NCBI RefSeq assembly: GCF_031143425.1
Contig: NC_090446.1
Span: forward strand, 659,143,717-659,207,716
Direction: 5' to 3'
Source of the DNA: Pleurodeles waltl
Lineage: Eukaryota; Chordata; Amphibia; Caudata; Salamandridae
DNA: 64,000 nucleotides
Part shown: one piece after another, positions 21,361-31,268 of the stretch
Position numbering within the stretch: the first letter of the stretch is position 1
Layout: each line of letters begins with the position of its first letter
The notes under the pieces: generated by a model
The model's database searches: none
What the model was told of the DNA's origin: nothing
Seen by the model: only the letters and a program-made list of their open reading frames with translations
Made by a program: the position numbers and the translations under genes

Positions 21361-24300
21361 CAATGGAGATGAATCTGTTTGATTTGGAACCAGACAACGG
21401 TGGAAGGATGACAGTCCTGGTGCCTTTTATCCCCAAGACCGGTACAGGTGCTCTGTATGATGGACCAAACTCTTTTTTCACAGCGATCTTCTCACGAACC
21501 AGATCCCCAACGGTAGGAATCCAGCCAGTCGAAGTTTTCGCCAAGTCCCTTATTCCCAAGGTGGCAGCACTTGCAGATGATTTATCATCACAGAATTGTT
21601 GAAGCTCCTGTAAAACAGCGAGACGTTCTTTTATGTCAAATGGTGTTTCTGCTGCCACCATACCAGGGGCATCAAGATTGGGGACATACATAGTTGTCCC
21701 AAAGAGAACCTCATATGGAGACTTTCTCCCCAAGGACCGTCTTGGCAGATTATTCAGTGCTCTCTGGACCCCATATAGGTGATGTAACCAACTGCGGCCT
21801 GAACCTAATACTCGAGCTGTTAAGGACTGCTTTAGATCACGATTCCGCCTCTCCACGACTGAATTTCCCTCGGGATGGTATGGTGAGGAGTAATGGAGTT
21901 CAACACCCATCGTCCTCATGGTGTCCCTGAAAGCCTTAGAGGCAAATGCAGGGCCCTGGTCCGAATGGAATGCTGCAACCGCATATGTACCGATAAAGAT
22001 CAGCAAATCTTTTATAACAGTCTGGGCGTCAGCCGACCTCTGTGGCCATACCCACAGGAATCTAGAACAGGAATCTACAGCCACCAAAATGTATTTGTAT
22101 GCACCATCAGGTTGCAAGGGACCACAGTGGTCCAGGTACACACAATGGAGTGGCTTGTCTGACACTAAGAGAGACGTCTGCGGAGGGCGTCTGATATTTG
22201 AGCCCTTAATCTGCTGACAAATGTCACAGCAAAGGACATACTGTTTAGTCCGTCTGCATAGACCAGGCCACCAGTACCGTTGTTGTAGAATGGTGATACT
22301 GGCCTGTATACCAGCATGTGCAGAAGCGACACCCTCATGTGCAGCTGTAATCAGCCCCAATCTTTGGTCTTCATTTGGGATCACTCGATCACCAACATCA
22401 GAAATTGTTGCAAAAGCAACATTCTGTGCACTGATATGATAGGTATAGTTCGTAGGGTATCCTTTCGGAAGGATCTTGCCGGCAGCCGAGGCTTTAACGG
22501 CAATCAGTATTTCATTATCCAACCTCGTCCGAGAACGAGTCACTGCAGCGACAGAAGCCGTAGCTACTGATGCTTTGGCTGCTTCGTCAGCCAATGTATT
22601 ACCGGCAACATGTATACCTACACGTTGGTGCCCTAATGTATGAACTACATGGACACATGGCAGCTTATCCTTAAGATCAGCCACCCTTCCCCACAACATT
22701 TTGTGTTTAATGGTGTTCCCTTTAGAATCTCTAAACCCGTTCAGTTTCCAATGATTGAGGTATTCATTGTATGACTGGACGCAGTAATACAAATCACAGA
22801 CGATCAAAGTCTGTGTTCCTGGCTCTGAATGTTCGAGCGCTAGAAGAAGAGCCTTCAGCTCGGCCAACTGGGCTGTGCAGTCCCCTAAGGTCTGAGTGTA
22901 TGTATTATGAGGATGGAAAACTCCGTCTTCCATTACCCCGCACACGGCTGCGCAAGCTGCCGAGTATTGATGCTTAGTACCCACAGCCGGTTGCGCCGAT
23001 CCGTCAGTATAAATGATGGTATCATAACTGTCTATTGGCAATATGTGTAAGGGAGCGGGGTACTCCTGTTCATACTGGAGAAATTCTTGTGTCTGAAGTC
23101 TTGGGTCAAACACATAATCAACATCAGTGGCGGTCAGAGACGTTGCCCATTGAATCCAGCGTGGATGTAATGCCTTAGCGTTGGGAACGCTCACTTTAGT
23201 GACAGCCTCTAAGGCCTGTACCGGGTAGACAACAATAATGCGCCTCCCCTGGGCAAGTGGCCTCTCCTTTATGACGGCCATCTGAACTGCTGTCAGAATT
23301 TTTTCAGTAGGAGCAAAACGTTTCTCTGCATTGGAGTACAAATGTGATTTGTATGCTATCGGCACCGTGTCACCCTCATTAAAGGTGACATAGGTAAATC
23401 CAAGGGCACCAGCAATTATTCTGATGACCAAATTCGTTTTATTGTCACATGTGTACAAGTGACTAGCCTCCAGCATGTCCCGTTGTATGTCCCTTAAGTA
23501 TGTGTGTGTGTGCAATTGTCCACCGCCTGTTAGAAAAATTGGGCTGAATTAAGTCATATAGTGACTTGACGCGTTCAGCATAATCTGGAATGTATGTTCT
23601 GCCAAAATTAAAGAAACCCAGTAATGACTGTAATTTCTTAAGCGTGTTCGGAGGCTGTAGCTGAGCACACTTTTCTAGGACGTGCGGGGCCAGGCTCTTC
23701 CCCTCGTTCGATAGCTCATACCCTAGGAACAATACACTAAGAAAGGCTATCTTGCTTTTCTTAAAATTAAATTTATATCCGAAGGCAGCAAATCCCAAAA
23801 TTATCCGATCGACCCTTGCAAGATGAATGTCAAGGGTGTCATCAGTGAGATAGATATCATCCACATAGGATAATGCCTCGGAATCAAGCTCGTGCAAGAT
23901 TGATGTTACATGGGCCGAAAACAGCATTGGGCTGTTTTTATAGCCTTGTGGTAAACGACAAAAGCGTTTTTGAGAGCCAAAGGAAAATGCACTTAGGTCT
24001 CTACTTTCATGTGCTAAATTCTGGCAGAAAAATCCATTAGATATATCCAATGTAGTTTTGTATTTTTTACGCACTATATTATTAATCAGCGCTGTGCTGT
24101 GTGAATTTTGTATAGCATATGTGCGTGAATGACTATTCAAGTGTCTATAATCAACCACTATTCTATATGAATGATCAGGTTTCGCAACGGGAAACAGCGG
24201 ATTATTCATTGCCGATGTACAGGGCTCAATTACTCCCTGGTATTCAAGTTGTGACAGTATCTCCGTCACTGGAGCTTTTGCTTCATGTTTACAGGGTATT

Positions 24301-24790
24301 GTGGCTGCGGGTGTGGTGTAGACCGAACGGGAATAACATGACAAGGGGAGTCCTTGTCCCAACCTACATGATTACGGTATAATGCAGGGGCCTGCGCTAA
24401 AGCCCATTTAGCAGCATAGGCTATTCTGTCTGCCTCCGGAACAAGATCGGAGAAAGAAGGCAAAATGACATCTTCCCCATGTGGGAGCTTGCGGACATGT
24501 TCAGGTGGCCAGTCTCTCTCGGCCAACAGGATATCACTAGTAAGTTCATCCCAAAATATTACACTAATAATGCGTTCCACGTCTCCCTCTATCTGAATTG
24601 TTAAATCATAAACCCGATCGGGTGGGAGAACGCGGGCATCCGCTGTTTCAACTGCGATGTAATCGCTAGTTGCTGTCGCAACCAGATGATCTTTCAGACT
24701 CTGGCGACATATTGTGACCTCTGCCGCGCTGTCCAACAGAGTCACTGCCCACCTCTTGTTCCTCAACAGTGTTCTCAATACTACTGGCAT
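21320..24790 (-). pseudogene. pol: pol, protease-reverse transcriptase-RNase H-integrase, two frameshifts
   Basis: Pol has its own ATG at 24,788-24,790, 125 bp before the gag stop and in another frame, as expected for foamy-type Pol made from a spliced mRNA instead of a Gag-Pol fusion. The first frame (to about 24,290) has the aspartic protease motif LLDSAAEV, with DSA in place of the common DTG/DSG. The second frame (24,362-23,463) is RT: LPQG at residues 137-140 and YVDD at 166-169, codons 23,867-23,856. The third frame (to 21,320) has RNase H (TDGS, AELKAL, a CDLYY aspartate, TLADEAA), an HH-CC zinc site, integrase catalytic D-D-E residues (YLDHCG, HSDQGP, the E in NSVVERR) and an SH3-like tail. 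Frame changes fall near 24,290 and near 23,490-23,515, the second inside a CA-dinucleotide run. Confidence 0.92.
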
Positions 24791-26120
24791 TTTTAACGGT
24801 CAGTGCTGCCACTTTCTTCTTTTTAAATTGTGGCTTTTGCTGAGGAGTCTTTTCTTCTTTTTTAATTGTAGACTGCGGCGAGTCTTTCTTTTCTTTCACG
24901 TATTCCGGACGTCGATCTTGACGGCCCCCTCTCTTGCTACGTTTATCCGGTGCGTCCTGAAAGGAACGAGAAGGACGTGAATCAGTATATCTGTCTGGAG
25001 TTCTAATTTTATCCCTATTCCTGAAATTATACCTCCTTTCGGAGTACTCCGGATGTGGAGAATCAGCTCTTTTATTTCTCCTATCTTTGAAATCTTTTTG
25101 TTTGTCCCAGCGCTTTTTAGAGCGCTCTTGTGCTTGCTTTGTACCTTCCTTATGGGTGGTACTCAGTATGTCCAATTTTTTAGGTTTGGCTCCCAGCCCA
25201 TCCCGTCCTATACTAGTATAGGTATCAGATATTATTTTCAGTAGCTGTCTCTCCTGTTCCACATGTGGAGTTTCCCGGAGACGCTGGCGTATCGCCAGTG
25301 CCACTGCTTCCCCTTTAATATTACTTAATATTATCGAGGAGACGGCGTCAAAGTTACGCATCAATTTCATCCCCAGATCTAGGGCCGGTGCAGCCCCATG
25401 CTCATTTTGTATTTGTTTCAACACTTCCGGTAAATTGGCAAGCGTAGGGGTACCATGTGTGGTAGTATAAACGGCAGCGAAGACTGTACCCCAAGTGGCA
25501 CATTCATACACCGAGGGAACCATCCCGAATGGCAAGCACATAGTGAGCAATCTATGTTTTTCCTGTGGCCCCGTTTGTGGATTAATCCCAGTAGCCAATT
25601 GATATCCACCAGCTACTGGCGGTGCTGGACGCGCTGGTGTAGTGTTCAATGTTCGCATTATGAACTGGACCAATCGTCTATATAATGCCACTAATTCATT
25701 ATATAATATTCTTAAATCTACAATCGGCATAGTCTGTATGCCTGGGTGAGGTGTATATGTGGCAAACATGGGCCATGTAGGCCCTTCATTACTTAAAGGA
25801 CCTAGCCTCACCCGTCGTAGTACATGTGGTAGGGCGCCTTCAAACCAGTTTTGATGCTCTTGATATGTGAGCGATATTTCATGATACTGGTATGCTTCGT
25901 ACCTTACGGGTACGTCCGCAATGTCATAAGTGTGAAATGTGTGCGTTCGTTGGTCAGCCTCAGGAAAGGCAACCCAACAGTAAAACGTTTCTGTTTGGTA
26001 TGCTTCAGTCGCTTCTATAATAAGAGTAACATCCCCGCCCTCTTCCGTAAGGCCATGCGCTAATAAATGTTGTGTAAGTGCATGTCTAGCATTTGCAGGA
26101 ATGTCTATGGTATGAGCCAT
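24666..26120 (-). CDS. gag: Gag polyprotein, intact, foamy-like
   Basis: A 484-codon ORF with an ATG at 26,118-26,120, about 230 bp after the primer binding site. The N-terminal two thirds are neutral to acidic and include a Pro-rich segment (TPARPAPP) around residue 165. From about residue 325 to 445 it is strongly basic, with many R/K, D-R and G-R pairs, and has no Cys-His zinc knuckle. That is the foamy Gag pattern, where Arg-rich stretches bind nucleic acid. The last 40 residues are acidic and Ser/Glu-rich and overlap pol. No cleavage sites can be named. The frame has no stops, unlike pol and env, which either reflects chance on a young insertion or retained usefulness. No gag remnant of the older copy is present for comparison. 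Confidence 0.85.
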   Translation of the reverse strand: MAHTIDIPANARHALTQHLLAHGLTEEGGDVTLIIEATEAYQTETFYCWVAFPEADQRTHTFHTYDIADVPVRYEAYQYHEISLTYQEHQNWFEGALPHVLRRVRLGPLSNEGPTWPMFATYTPHPGIQTMPIVDLRILYNELVALYRRLVQFIMRTLNTTPARPAPPVAGGYQLATGINPQTGPQEKHRLLTMCLPFGMVPSVYECATWGTVFAAVYTTTHGTPTLANLPEVLKQIQNEHGAAPALDLGMKLMRNFDAVSSIILSNIKGEAVALAIRQRLRETPHVEQERQLLKIISDTYTSIGRDGLGAKPKKLDILSTTHKEGTKQAQERSKKRWDKQKDFKDRRNKRADSPHPEYSERRYNFRNRDKIRTPDRYTDSRPSRSFQDAPDKRSKRGGRQDRRPEYVKEKKDSPQSTIKKEEKTPQQKPQFKKKKVAALTVKNASSIENTVEEQEVGSDSVGQRGRGHNMSPESERSSGCDSN

Positions 26121-26205
26121 AGTTGTTTTAGAGAATCGAACACCAAAATAGGGGAAGTTTTTCCTTTTGTGAGTTCGAGCTCGAACAACCTACAGCCTAA
26201 TTAGG

Positions 26206-26216
26206 TGTTACCTGTT
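26206..26216 (-). promoter_or_regulatory. Candidate major splice donor in the leader
   Basis: CAG|GTAACA on the minus strand with the GT at 26,211-26,210, between PBS and gag. It would feed spliced pol, env and accessory mRNAs. Another donor-like CAG|GTACCC lies closer to the PBS (about 26,275-26,285), so the choice is uncertain. Confidence 0.35.
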
Positions 26217-26334
26217 TGGCTGAGGAGGATTCTCCCAAAGACCACGGACGGACGTCTCCGTATAATGGTACTGAGGGTACCTGTTGTCTGTGAGACAGTG
26301 ATAGTCAGGGTATCCGTAAATTAGTGCCTAAACA

Positions 26335-26352
26335 CCATCGTTGGTGGCGCCA
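26335..26352 (-). promoter_or_regulatory. Primer binding site, tRNA-Lys-like with a 2 nt insertion
   Basis: TGGCGCCACCAACGATGG begins directly after the CA end of the 5' LTR. The start TGGCGCC and the CCAACG block fit complementarity to tRNA-Lys1,2, the primer of known foamy viruses, if two extra bases are allowed after the GCGCC block. Primer identity is inference. Confidence 0.7.
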
Positions 26353-27460
26353 TGTCGTAGTTTGGACTCTTGCTCTGAGCAAGACTGCTGGTCTCAGGAT
26401 GACAGTACTTTCGTTTGTAGGTGACTAAGTTTCTTCCTACAACTAGTTGTAACTGTTGTCCAAACCTTACTGGCTTACTACCAGTACCTCACCAGAAACA
26501 CAATAGTAAAAGGTGATTTGTAGCAGTCGCTTACGCATGGACTCAAAATAAGATCTCTCAGGGTTGTCGTGGTTAAACGGAAATTACCCTTTTCTCACAG
26601 ATTTATTATGTCTCATACAAACAAAGGCAATAACACAGATGCAGTGAAGTTATAATAGTTTTTATTCACATAACTGCAATTTGTGATAAGTTGCATGAAC
26701 TGCAATGATTAGGATAATGAATATACCAAGCAACAGTATTGTGAAGAAGAGAGTCATTGTTATAAAGACCCTCACCATTGTGCAATATATGAAAGAAATG
26801 TATGTATATGTATAAAATGGAATAAGCCCTAATACCCTAAGGAGAATAGGTCTAACCTCCTACCTAAACGGAGAGCTGGGTTCGTTAAACCTAATCTGCC
26901 AAAGCCGTGTCCATGAGAGGAGCCCCCAACCCTTGTTACCTTGGAATGAGGTCTCTAGCTCAGACTCCGCAGGGACACGAAGACTGGGTCAGCGTCAAGA
27001 TGACTGCAGCATCGGTATCAGCGATGGTGGCGATGCCCTCTGGTCGGAATCCCTCTGATTATCTGTCTAAAAGTGTGCTGTATTTATACAGATCTACAAG
27101 GTCCCCTGACATAAGTGTTATTCATAACAATAGATAACAGGCATGCTTGGGACGGCAATTAATATCAACAATCCCTCGAAAGTATAGAGAGGGAAAACCC
27201 CTAAGTGTAAATGCCTACTGTAGGTTTGTCTTTCGTGCTTGATCTTGACGCCTTGGCGCAGTGACACTGATAATAGAACCCATAACAAGTGGCCTAACTT
27301 TACACAAAGCCGCCATTTTAAATGAAATAAATAATTAAATGGACTAAGACAGAGCAAGCTAAGTAGGTTAAAAGTCACTGGGTGACGGGGGCACGAGTTT
27401 ACAAGCCTACGGCTAAGCTAACTCCTGTTATCCCGCTAAAACAAACTAGGATTCACTACA
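26353..27460 (-). repeat. 5' LTR of the foamy-like provirus
   Basis: This 1,108 bp copy has the same TG/CA ends as the 3' LTR. TATAAATA is at 27,081-27,088 and AATAAA at 26,602-26,607, giving a long R region of roughly 450 bp if both are used. Differences from the 3' LTR are scattered and largely transitions, with no large indel, so no gene conversion tract is obvious. The outer end abuts AGCT at 27,461-27,464. Confidence 0.92.
27081..27088 (-). promoter_or_regulatory. TATA box of the 5' LTR (proviral promoter)
   Basis: TATAAATA on the minus strand, unchanged from the 3' LTR even though nearby bases differ. It would drive genomic RNA of the provirus. Confidence 0.65.
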
Positions 27461-27464
27461 AGCT

Positions 27465-27895
27465 AGAGCTTTCGTAAGTGTGACCAAAACATTCAAAACA
27501 GCATTGTTTTTTCTACTGTTGAAAAAGCCAGGATTGGATCACAATGTTTTTTTTAAATTACAGACGAATCTCCCATCTGCCTTTCTTTAATAAAGTACTG
27601 GGAAAGGCTGTGTTTCATAAGCTGTTCAGTTTGTTACAACACACAATATTTTACATTGCTACTCAGATCGGCTTTCAAGCGGGTCATAGTAATGTGTTTG
27701 CCACTCTCTAAAGCCTGGGTGGTCTATGAATATTGGCGGATTTGGATATACCTATGGCTCTAATTTTGATGGATTTAACAGCATCAGTTGACATCATGAG
27801 CATTCCATTTTCCTTTCCGGACTTGAAAATATTGGCAATCTGAGGGTTTAGATCTCAACTGGCTTAAGGACTTCTTTGCTAACAGAACTTTTTGA
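27465..27895 (+). pseudogene. CR1/L2-like LINE, internal reverse transcriptase fragment
   Basis: Plus-strand frames with interruptions give, in order, an ISHLPS/F-NKVLGKAVFHKL block (about 27,565-27,630), a QIGFQAGHS block (about 27,665-27,690), an LMDL-AS-D stretch (about 27,765-27,795) and LNWLKDFFANRTF near 27,855-27,890. This follows the fingers-palm order of CR1/L2-type RT (NYRPIS-LP-KVLEK, YQSGFR-GHST, LLDLSAAFDT, WL-SFL). The catalytic YxDD lies beyond the preserved part. The provirus sits directly next to this fragment. Confidence 0.65.
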
Positions 27896-28050
27896 GTAAG
27901 AGGGTGTGTGGTGTTACGGCCAGAGCTGTCACCTTCAGAGCTGGAGGAACCAGGTTTGAATCTTGGCGTTGGCTCAACATCATCTGATTCTGGGAAAACC
28001 ACTTAATCTCCCTGTGCCCACAATTCAGCGCCTTGAGACCATAACAGGTG
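27896..28050 (+). mobile_element. tRNA-derived SINE
   Basis: A Pol III-type B box GGTTTGAATC lies at 27,953-27,962, preceded by a degenerate A-box region (GGCCAGAGC, 27,918-27,926). It is followed by SINE body text (GATTCTGGGAAAACCACTTAATCTCCCTGTG) and a GCGCCTTGAGACC-type tail (28,028-28,040). This layout is that of salamander tRNA-derived SINEs. It interrupts or abuts the LINE fragment. Confidence 0.7.
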
Positions 28051-28061
28051 ATGCCACCAAT

Positions 28062-28400
28062 GCAGTGGTCAGAGGGCCATATTAGGACCATGGCAGTCTG
28101 GCCGTGGAGGGACCGCCAGCTCCACCAGGATCAGAGAACCTAGCGGTCTGGCGATTGCAGCGGTCCTAATCCACCAGGCCGGCGCTGGGATTATGACCTC
28201 TGCACCTCCCTTGCACTTGGCAGACAGTGAACATTGCAAGGGCGCTGGTGCACCCTGCATTCTACAGCATTGCCGCCGACTCCAAACTCAGGTTTCTGCC
28301 AGCTGACCTAGCGGGAAACTCTTAATGGGCCTGGCGGGGAGGTAGTCACTATGGTGGCAACCTCCGTGTAGGAAGTTCGGCGGACGGCCTAAACTGACTC
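28062..28400. mobile_element. Degenerate non-autonomous Harbinger-like element
   Basis: Begins near GGGCCATATTAGGACC and is GC-rich with repeated ACCGCC/GGCGG-type words (GGACCGCCAG, GGCCTGGCGGGG, TTCGGCGGACGG), like the larger elements at 29,953, 48,118 and 49,906. Ends and target duplication could not be fixed, so the boundaries are approximate. Confidence 0.4.
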
Positions 28401-29290
28401 AGGACTTGGGCTTCCCCTTTGTCCCCCCTCCCGGATGCCCATGCCGGTGAATTATGCACTTTATAAACAAACCAAACATAACTATTCAAAAGAGAAATGT
28501 GAACACAAAAGAAATGTGTAAATGCTGAAAGTTCCTGGTAATTTTGTAAAACTGTATTGCAAGTACCCCAAAGTCCATTTCCAAAAACAGTGGAATATTT
28601 ATCAACAACTTAGGTTCTTACAGCATGTGAACTGTTATTATTTTGGAAGCCTTTCCCTTTTCATTCAAGGGACTGATTTATCTAAAATTCTTGTTCGATT
28701 TAAAAGTGGTGCGTTGTCCCATCTTAAACTCGATCACCATGTTTCAAACACAATGACACATAACTTTTTTGATGCTCTTGATTGATATCTTGGTAACAGT
28801 GACGACTTGAAATTAAAAAGCATCTTCTAGCAACTCACAACATCACAGAGGAAAGGTAGACCTACTCGTGTTTGCTCTTCATTCAAATCTCATGGCTGTT
28901 TCGTGAGCACTGCGCTACTGAGTGCTGTACATGGTGTAAACTTCTTAGAAGTGGATGAGACTCAGAACTGGATGAGACAGAAGGTAAATGAGGAAGTAGC
29001 TGTGAGAATTTGAGTTTCTCGGTCACACCTGTAATCATACTTCATTAGCGGTCCTATCTCAGTCACATGGTGGAACAAGCTTGCTGAGGAAATGGTAGGA
29101 GGACAGTTTAAGACCTCATAACAGGATTGTAGATATTGCTTCATTTTGATATTTTGAAACCCAAAGCCCTGGCCTAATTGCTCTCAAAGCTTGTGTGAGC
29201 AGTAGGGAGCTTCTTTGACAAATGTTGAAATTTCTGACAATCGAATATTAAGGCATCAAATGTATTTTCCTCTCAACTACAGCCAGGTTC
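28401..29290. other. No recognised feature
   Basis: Unassigned sequence. A minus-strand frame around 28,960-29,140 (V-T-E-I-G-P-L-M-K) has the look of a decayed repeat but no identifiable motif. Confidence 0.4.
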
Positions 29291-29292
29291 AC

Positions 29293-29370
29293 TGGAATTA
29301 TGCAGCAGGAGATCAACAAATTATGCAGCAGGATTGACTAAATTATGTAACAAGATAAGGAAAGTTGAGC
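29293..29370. repeat. Short tandem repeat of AATTATGCAGCA type, about 22 bp unit
   Basis: Three imperfect copies of (A)AATTATG(C/T)A(G/A)CA(G/A)GA in a row. Confidence 0.7.
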
Positions 29371-29949
29371 GTCATATTGTGGCACATATTTTGAGAGCAT
29401 TGCTTCATTATATTGTCATTTTCACACATAATAATACTGTCTTGGCAAAGATTTCACCTCATTATTATCAGTTTAACAAGTAACTTCTTATCTGTTCGAG
29501 CTGGAAACCATTTTTTGTTAAAATCTGAAGACTATGCAGCAAATGATGGAATTTGTGGCAAATGCGTCAAATCCATAAATATGCACACAAAAAAAGCCAA
29601 AGCCACAGAATTGCTAAATTCCAGTGGTCCTCACTATCGTTAAGATTTACATTTGTGATGGGAAGGGCCTCCCTCTTCTTCCCTTTCTTATGCTTGTTGT
29701 TTTACATATTGTTGCAACAGAATCCCTGGATGATGTTGCGAGCCTGCACGCCTGCCCTAATTAACCCAAATCCCAAAGCATGTTTTTGACAGTTTCTGGC
29801 CTCTGAGCACCTACGCTTCACTCATGCATGTGTGCTGAGGATAGTTTTAGTTATCTCACAACTGGAGGGAGAAGTACTCATACATTAGTAGTTAAGTCAA
29901 TTGAAAATAAGAATAAAGGGGATTAATGTCCCACAAGAACTTAAGAAAC
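29371..29949. other. No recognised feature
   Basis: Unassigned. Further scattered TATGCAGCAAAT words near 29,530 suggest relation to the preceding short repeat. Confidence 0.4.
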
Positions 29950-30982
29950 TAAAGACCCCATTATGAACTCCACAGGATGCCCCGCTGGCAACCATGCCGG
30001 CGGTCATTGAAAGACCACCAGTGTTGGCGGCTGGCATCCCGCCAAATAATGACGGATGAAGCCTCACCGCCATTGATGACAGTGAGGGCCGCCATGCGCA
30101 GTGCTGGCGGTCAGTGGCGGGGTGGATGCTGCTCCACCCTCACTGCCACATCAGACCATATACTGCCACGCCTATAATGAAGCAGTTATAGGCGTGGCGG
30201 TGTATGGAGGGACGGCAATGTCGGCGGAGCAGCATCCAGGGAGCCTGTTCCCTCCTGGAGCTATGCGACGGAAGAGGTAAGTGCTCTCTGAGAGGGAAGG
30301 GGGGGTGTGTGTATGATTGTGTGAGTGCATGGGGGTGTGCATGAGTGCTTGTGTGGGGGGATGTATGTCTGAGTGCATGTATGCATGTGTGCACGTAAGT
30401 GAATGGGTGCATGTCGATGTGGTGGGGTTGGGTTTGGGGGGACCTGTATGTAGGGGTGGGGGTTGATGAGGGTCGGGTTAGGGGGACCTACATGGGGTTT
30501 TTGGGGTGGAGGGTTGGTTTTCTGGGTTAAGGGGTTGGGGGCTGTTCTAGGGGCTTGGGGGGGTGAATAGGTGTAGTGGAAAGGGGGGAGGGGCCTGACG
30601 TGCCACATACAGGTGACAGGAATGATTATTCCTGTCACCCGTATGCTTTCTGCCAGGGATTACCTGGCGGGGTAACTTGCCAGGGAATCCCTGGTGGAAA
30701 TGGGATCATGATCCCACCGCCTGTCCAGCCTCCACCGCCAGGTGGAATGTGCCCACAGTCGGCCCGGCAGTCAAATCTGGCCTGGGGGTGGGTGGTAGTG
30801 AACTGGTTGCTTTGCAGTCAGTTCACTACTGTGTTCAGAATATGGCGGTCTGGACTGCCATGCCATTGGCGGTAATGACCGCCACCGCCGGCGTGGCGGT
30901 CTGGACCGTCATGCTGTTGGCGGTAATGACTGCCACCACCGGCGTGGCGGTCCAGACTGCTATGTTTATAATGACCACCTAA
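29950..30982. mobile_element. 1,027 bp non-autonomous Harbinger-type element
   Basis: The body is 29,953-30,979, flanked by TAA at 29,950-29,952 and 30,980-30,982. Ends AGACCCCATTATGAAC and GTTTATAATGACCACC are imperfect inverted repeats. The ends are packed with GGCGGT/ACCGCC words, including a roughly 57 bp tandem pair at about 30,845-30,960. The middle (30,295-30,580) is strongly G-rich on the plus strand with many GGGG runs, including a GTGTGTG/ATGCATGTG segment, and could form G-quadruplexes. No transposase remnant is visible. Open frames here reflect low stop density in GC-rich DNA. Confidence 0.7.
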
Positions 30983-31089
30983 GTTACATAAATTTACAAT
31001 TAGTAAGTAAAAATTTTACTGAACAAATGCACTAAAGGCGTTCATTTTTTATTTCTTGCTTGAAGTTTGAAATAAGGACAAGGACACAG

Positions 31090-31128
31090 CCCACGTGTTT
31101 TGTCCCAAAGCTTTGGGACTTCTTCAGG
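31090..31128 (-). ncRNA. Second hammerhead-like motif, degenerate
   Basis: On the minus strand CTGAAGA (31,127-31,121) matches the hammerhead core CUGANGA exactly, followed by a perfect stem II (GTCCC-AAAGCTTT-GGGAC, 31,119-31,102), AAAA where GAAA is invariant (31,101-31,098), and CACGTG (31,097-31,092). It shares order and CACGTG with the motif at 8618. Loss of the G in GAAA and no clear stem I pairing make it a likely dead copy. Confidence 0.45.
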
Positions 31129-31189
31129 ACACAATTGACAATGGTGTTCCATGAGAGCACGTAGTCGAGGCCTGAAATTTCTCGAGTCA

Positions 31190-31268
31190 TGGCATATAGC
31201 CAGAGCCAGTAATACATCATCCTGCGCATACACTGAGGATGCCATAATACTGGCTCAGGCTATATGCC
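31190..31268. repeat. Short palindrome next to the hammerhead-like motif
   Basis: GGCATATAGCC-AGAGCCAGTAAT and its imperfect complement ATACTGGCTC-AGGCTATATGCC are separated by about 25 bp, forming a stem of roughly 30 bp. Confidence 0.75.

Larger units (their letters stand above)
16455..27464 (-). mobile_element. Foamy-like endogenous retrovirus, full-length provirus with AGCT target duplication
   Basis: An 11,002 bp provirus (16,459-27,460) on the minus strand, bounded by AGCT at 16,455-16,458 and 27,461-27,464; a 4 bp duplication is the length made by foamy viruses, among others. Order in the sense direction: 5' LTR, PBS, gag, pol (PR-RT-RNase H-IN), env, transactivator-like ORF, PPT, 3' LTR. 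Features favouring Spumaretrovirinae: Gag has no CCHC zinc knuckle but a long basic tail; Pol has its own ATG overlapping gag; Env has a long membrane-anchored leader before the first cleavage site; a small ORF with an acidic tail overlaps the env end. Gag and the last ORF are open. Pol carries two frameshifts, env one stop and one frameshift, so this copy cannot encode complete Pol or Env. Paired-LTR divergence is about 1.5%. Confidence 0.85.

Noticed and set aside
16459..27460. Gammaretrovirus or epsilonretrovirus assignment
   Set aside because: No CCHC in Gag, pol initiated separately, 3' accessory ORF and env leader architecture fit foamy-like better; final placement needs phylogeny.
29293..29370. 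Possible CRISPR-like array
   Set aside because: Short tandem repeats with no unique spacers; the genome is clearly eukaryotic.
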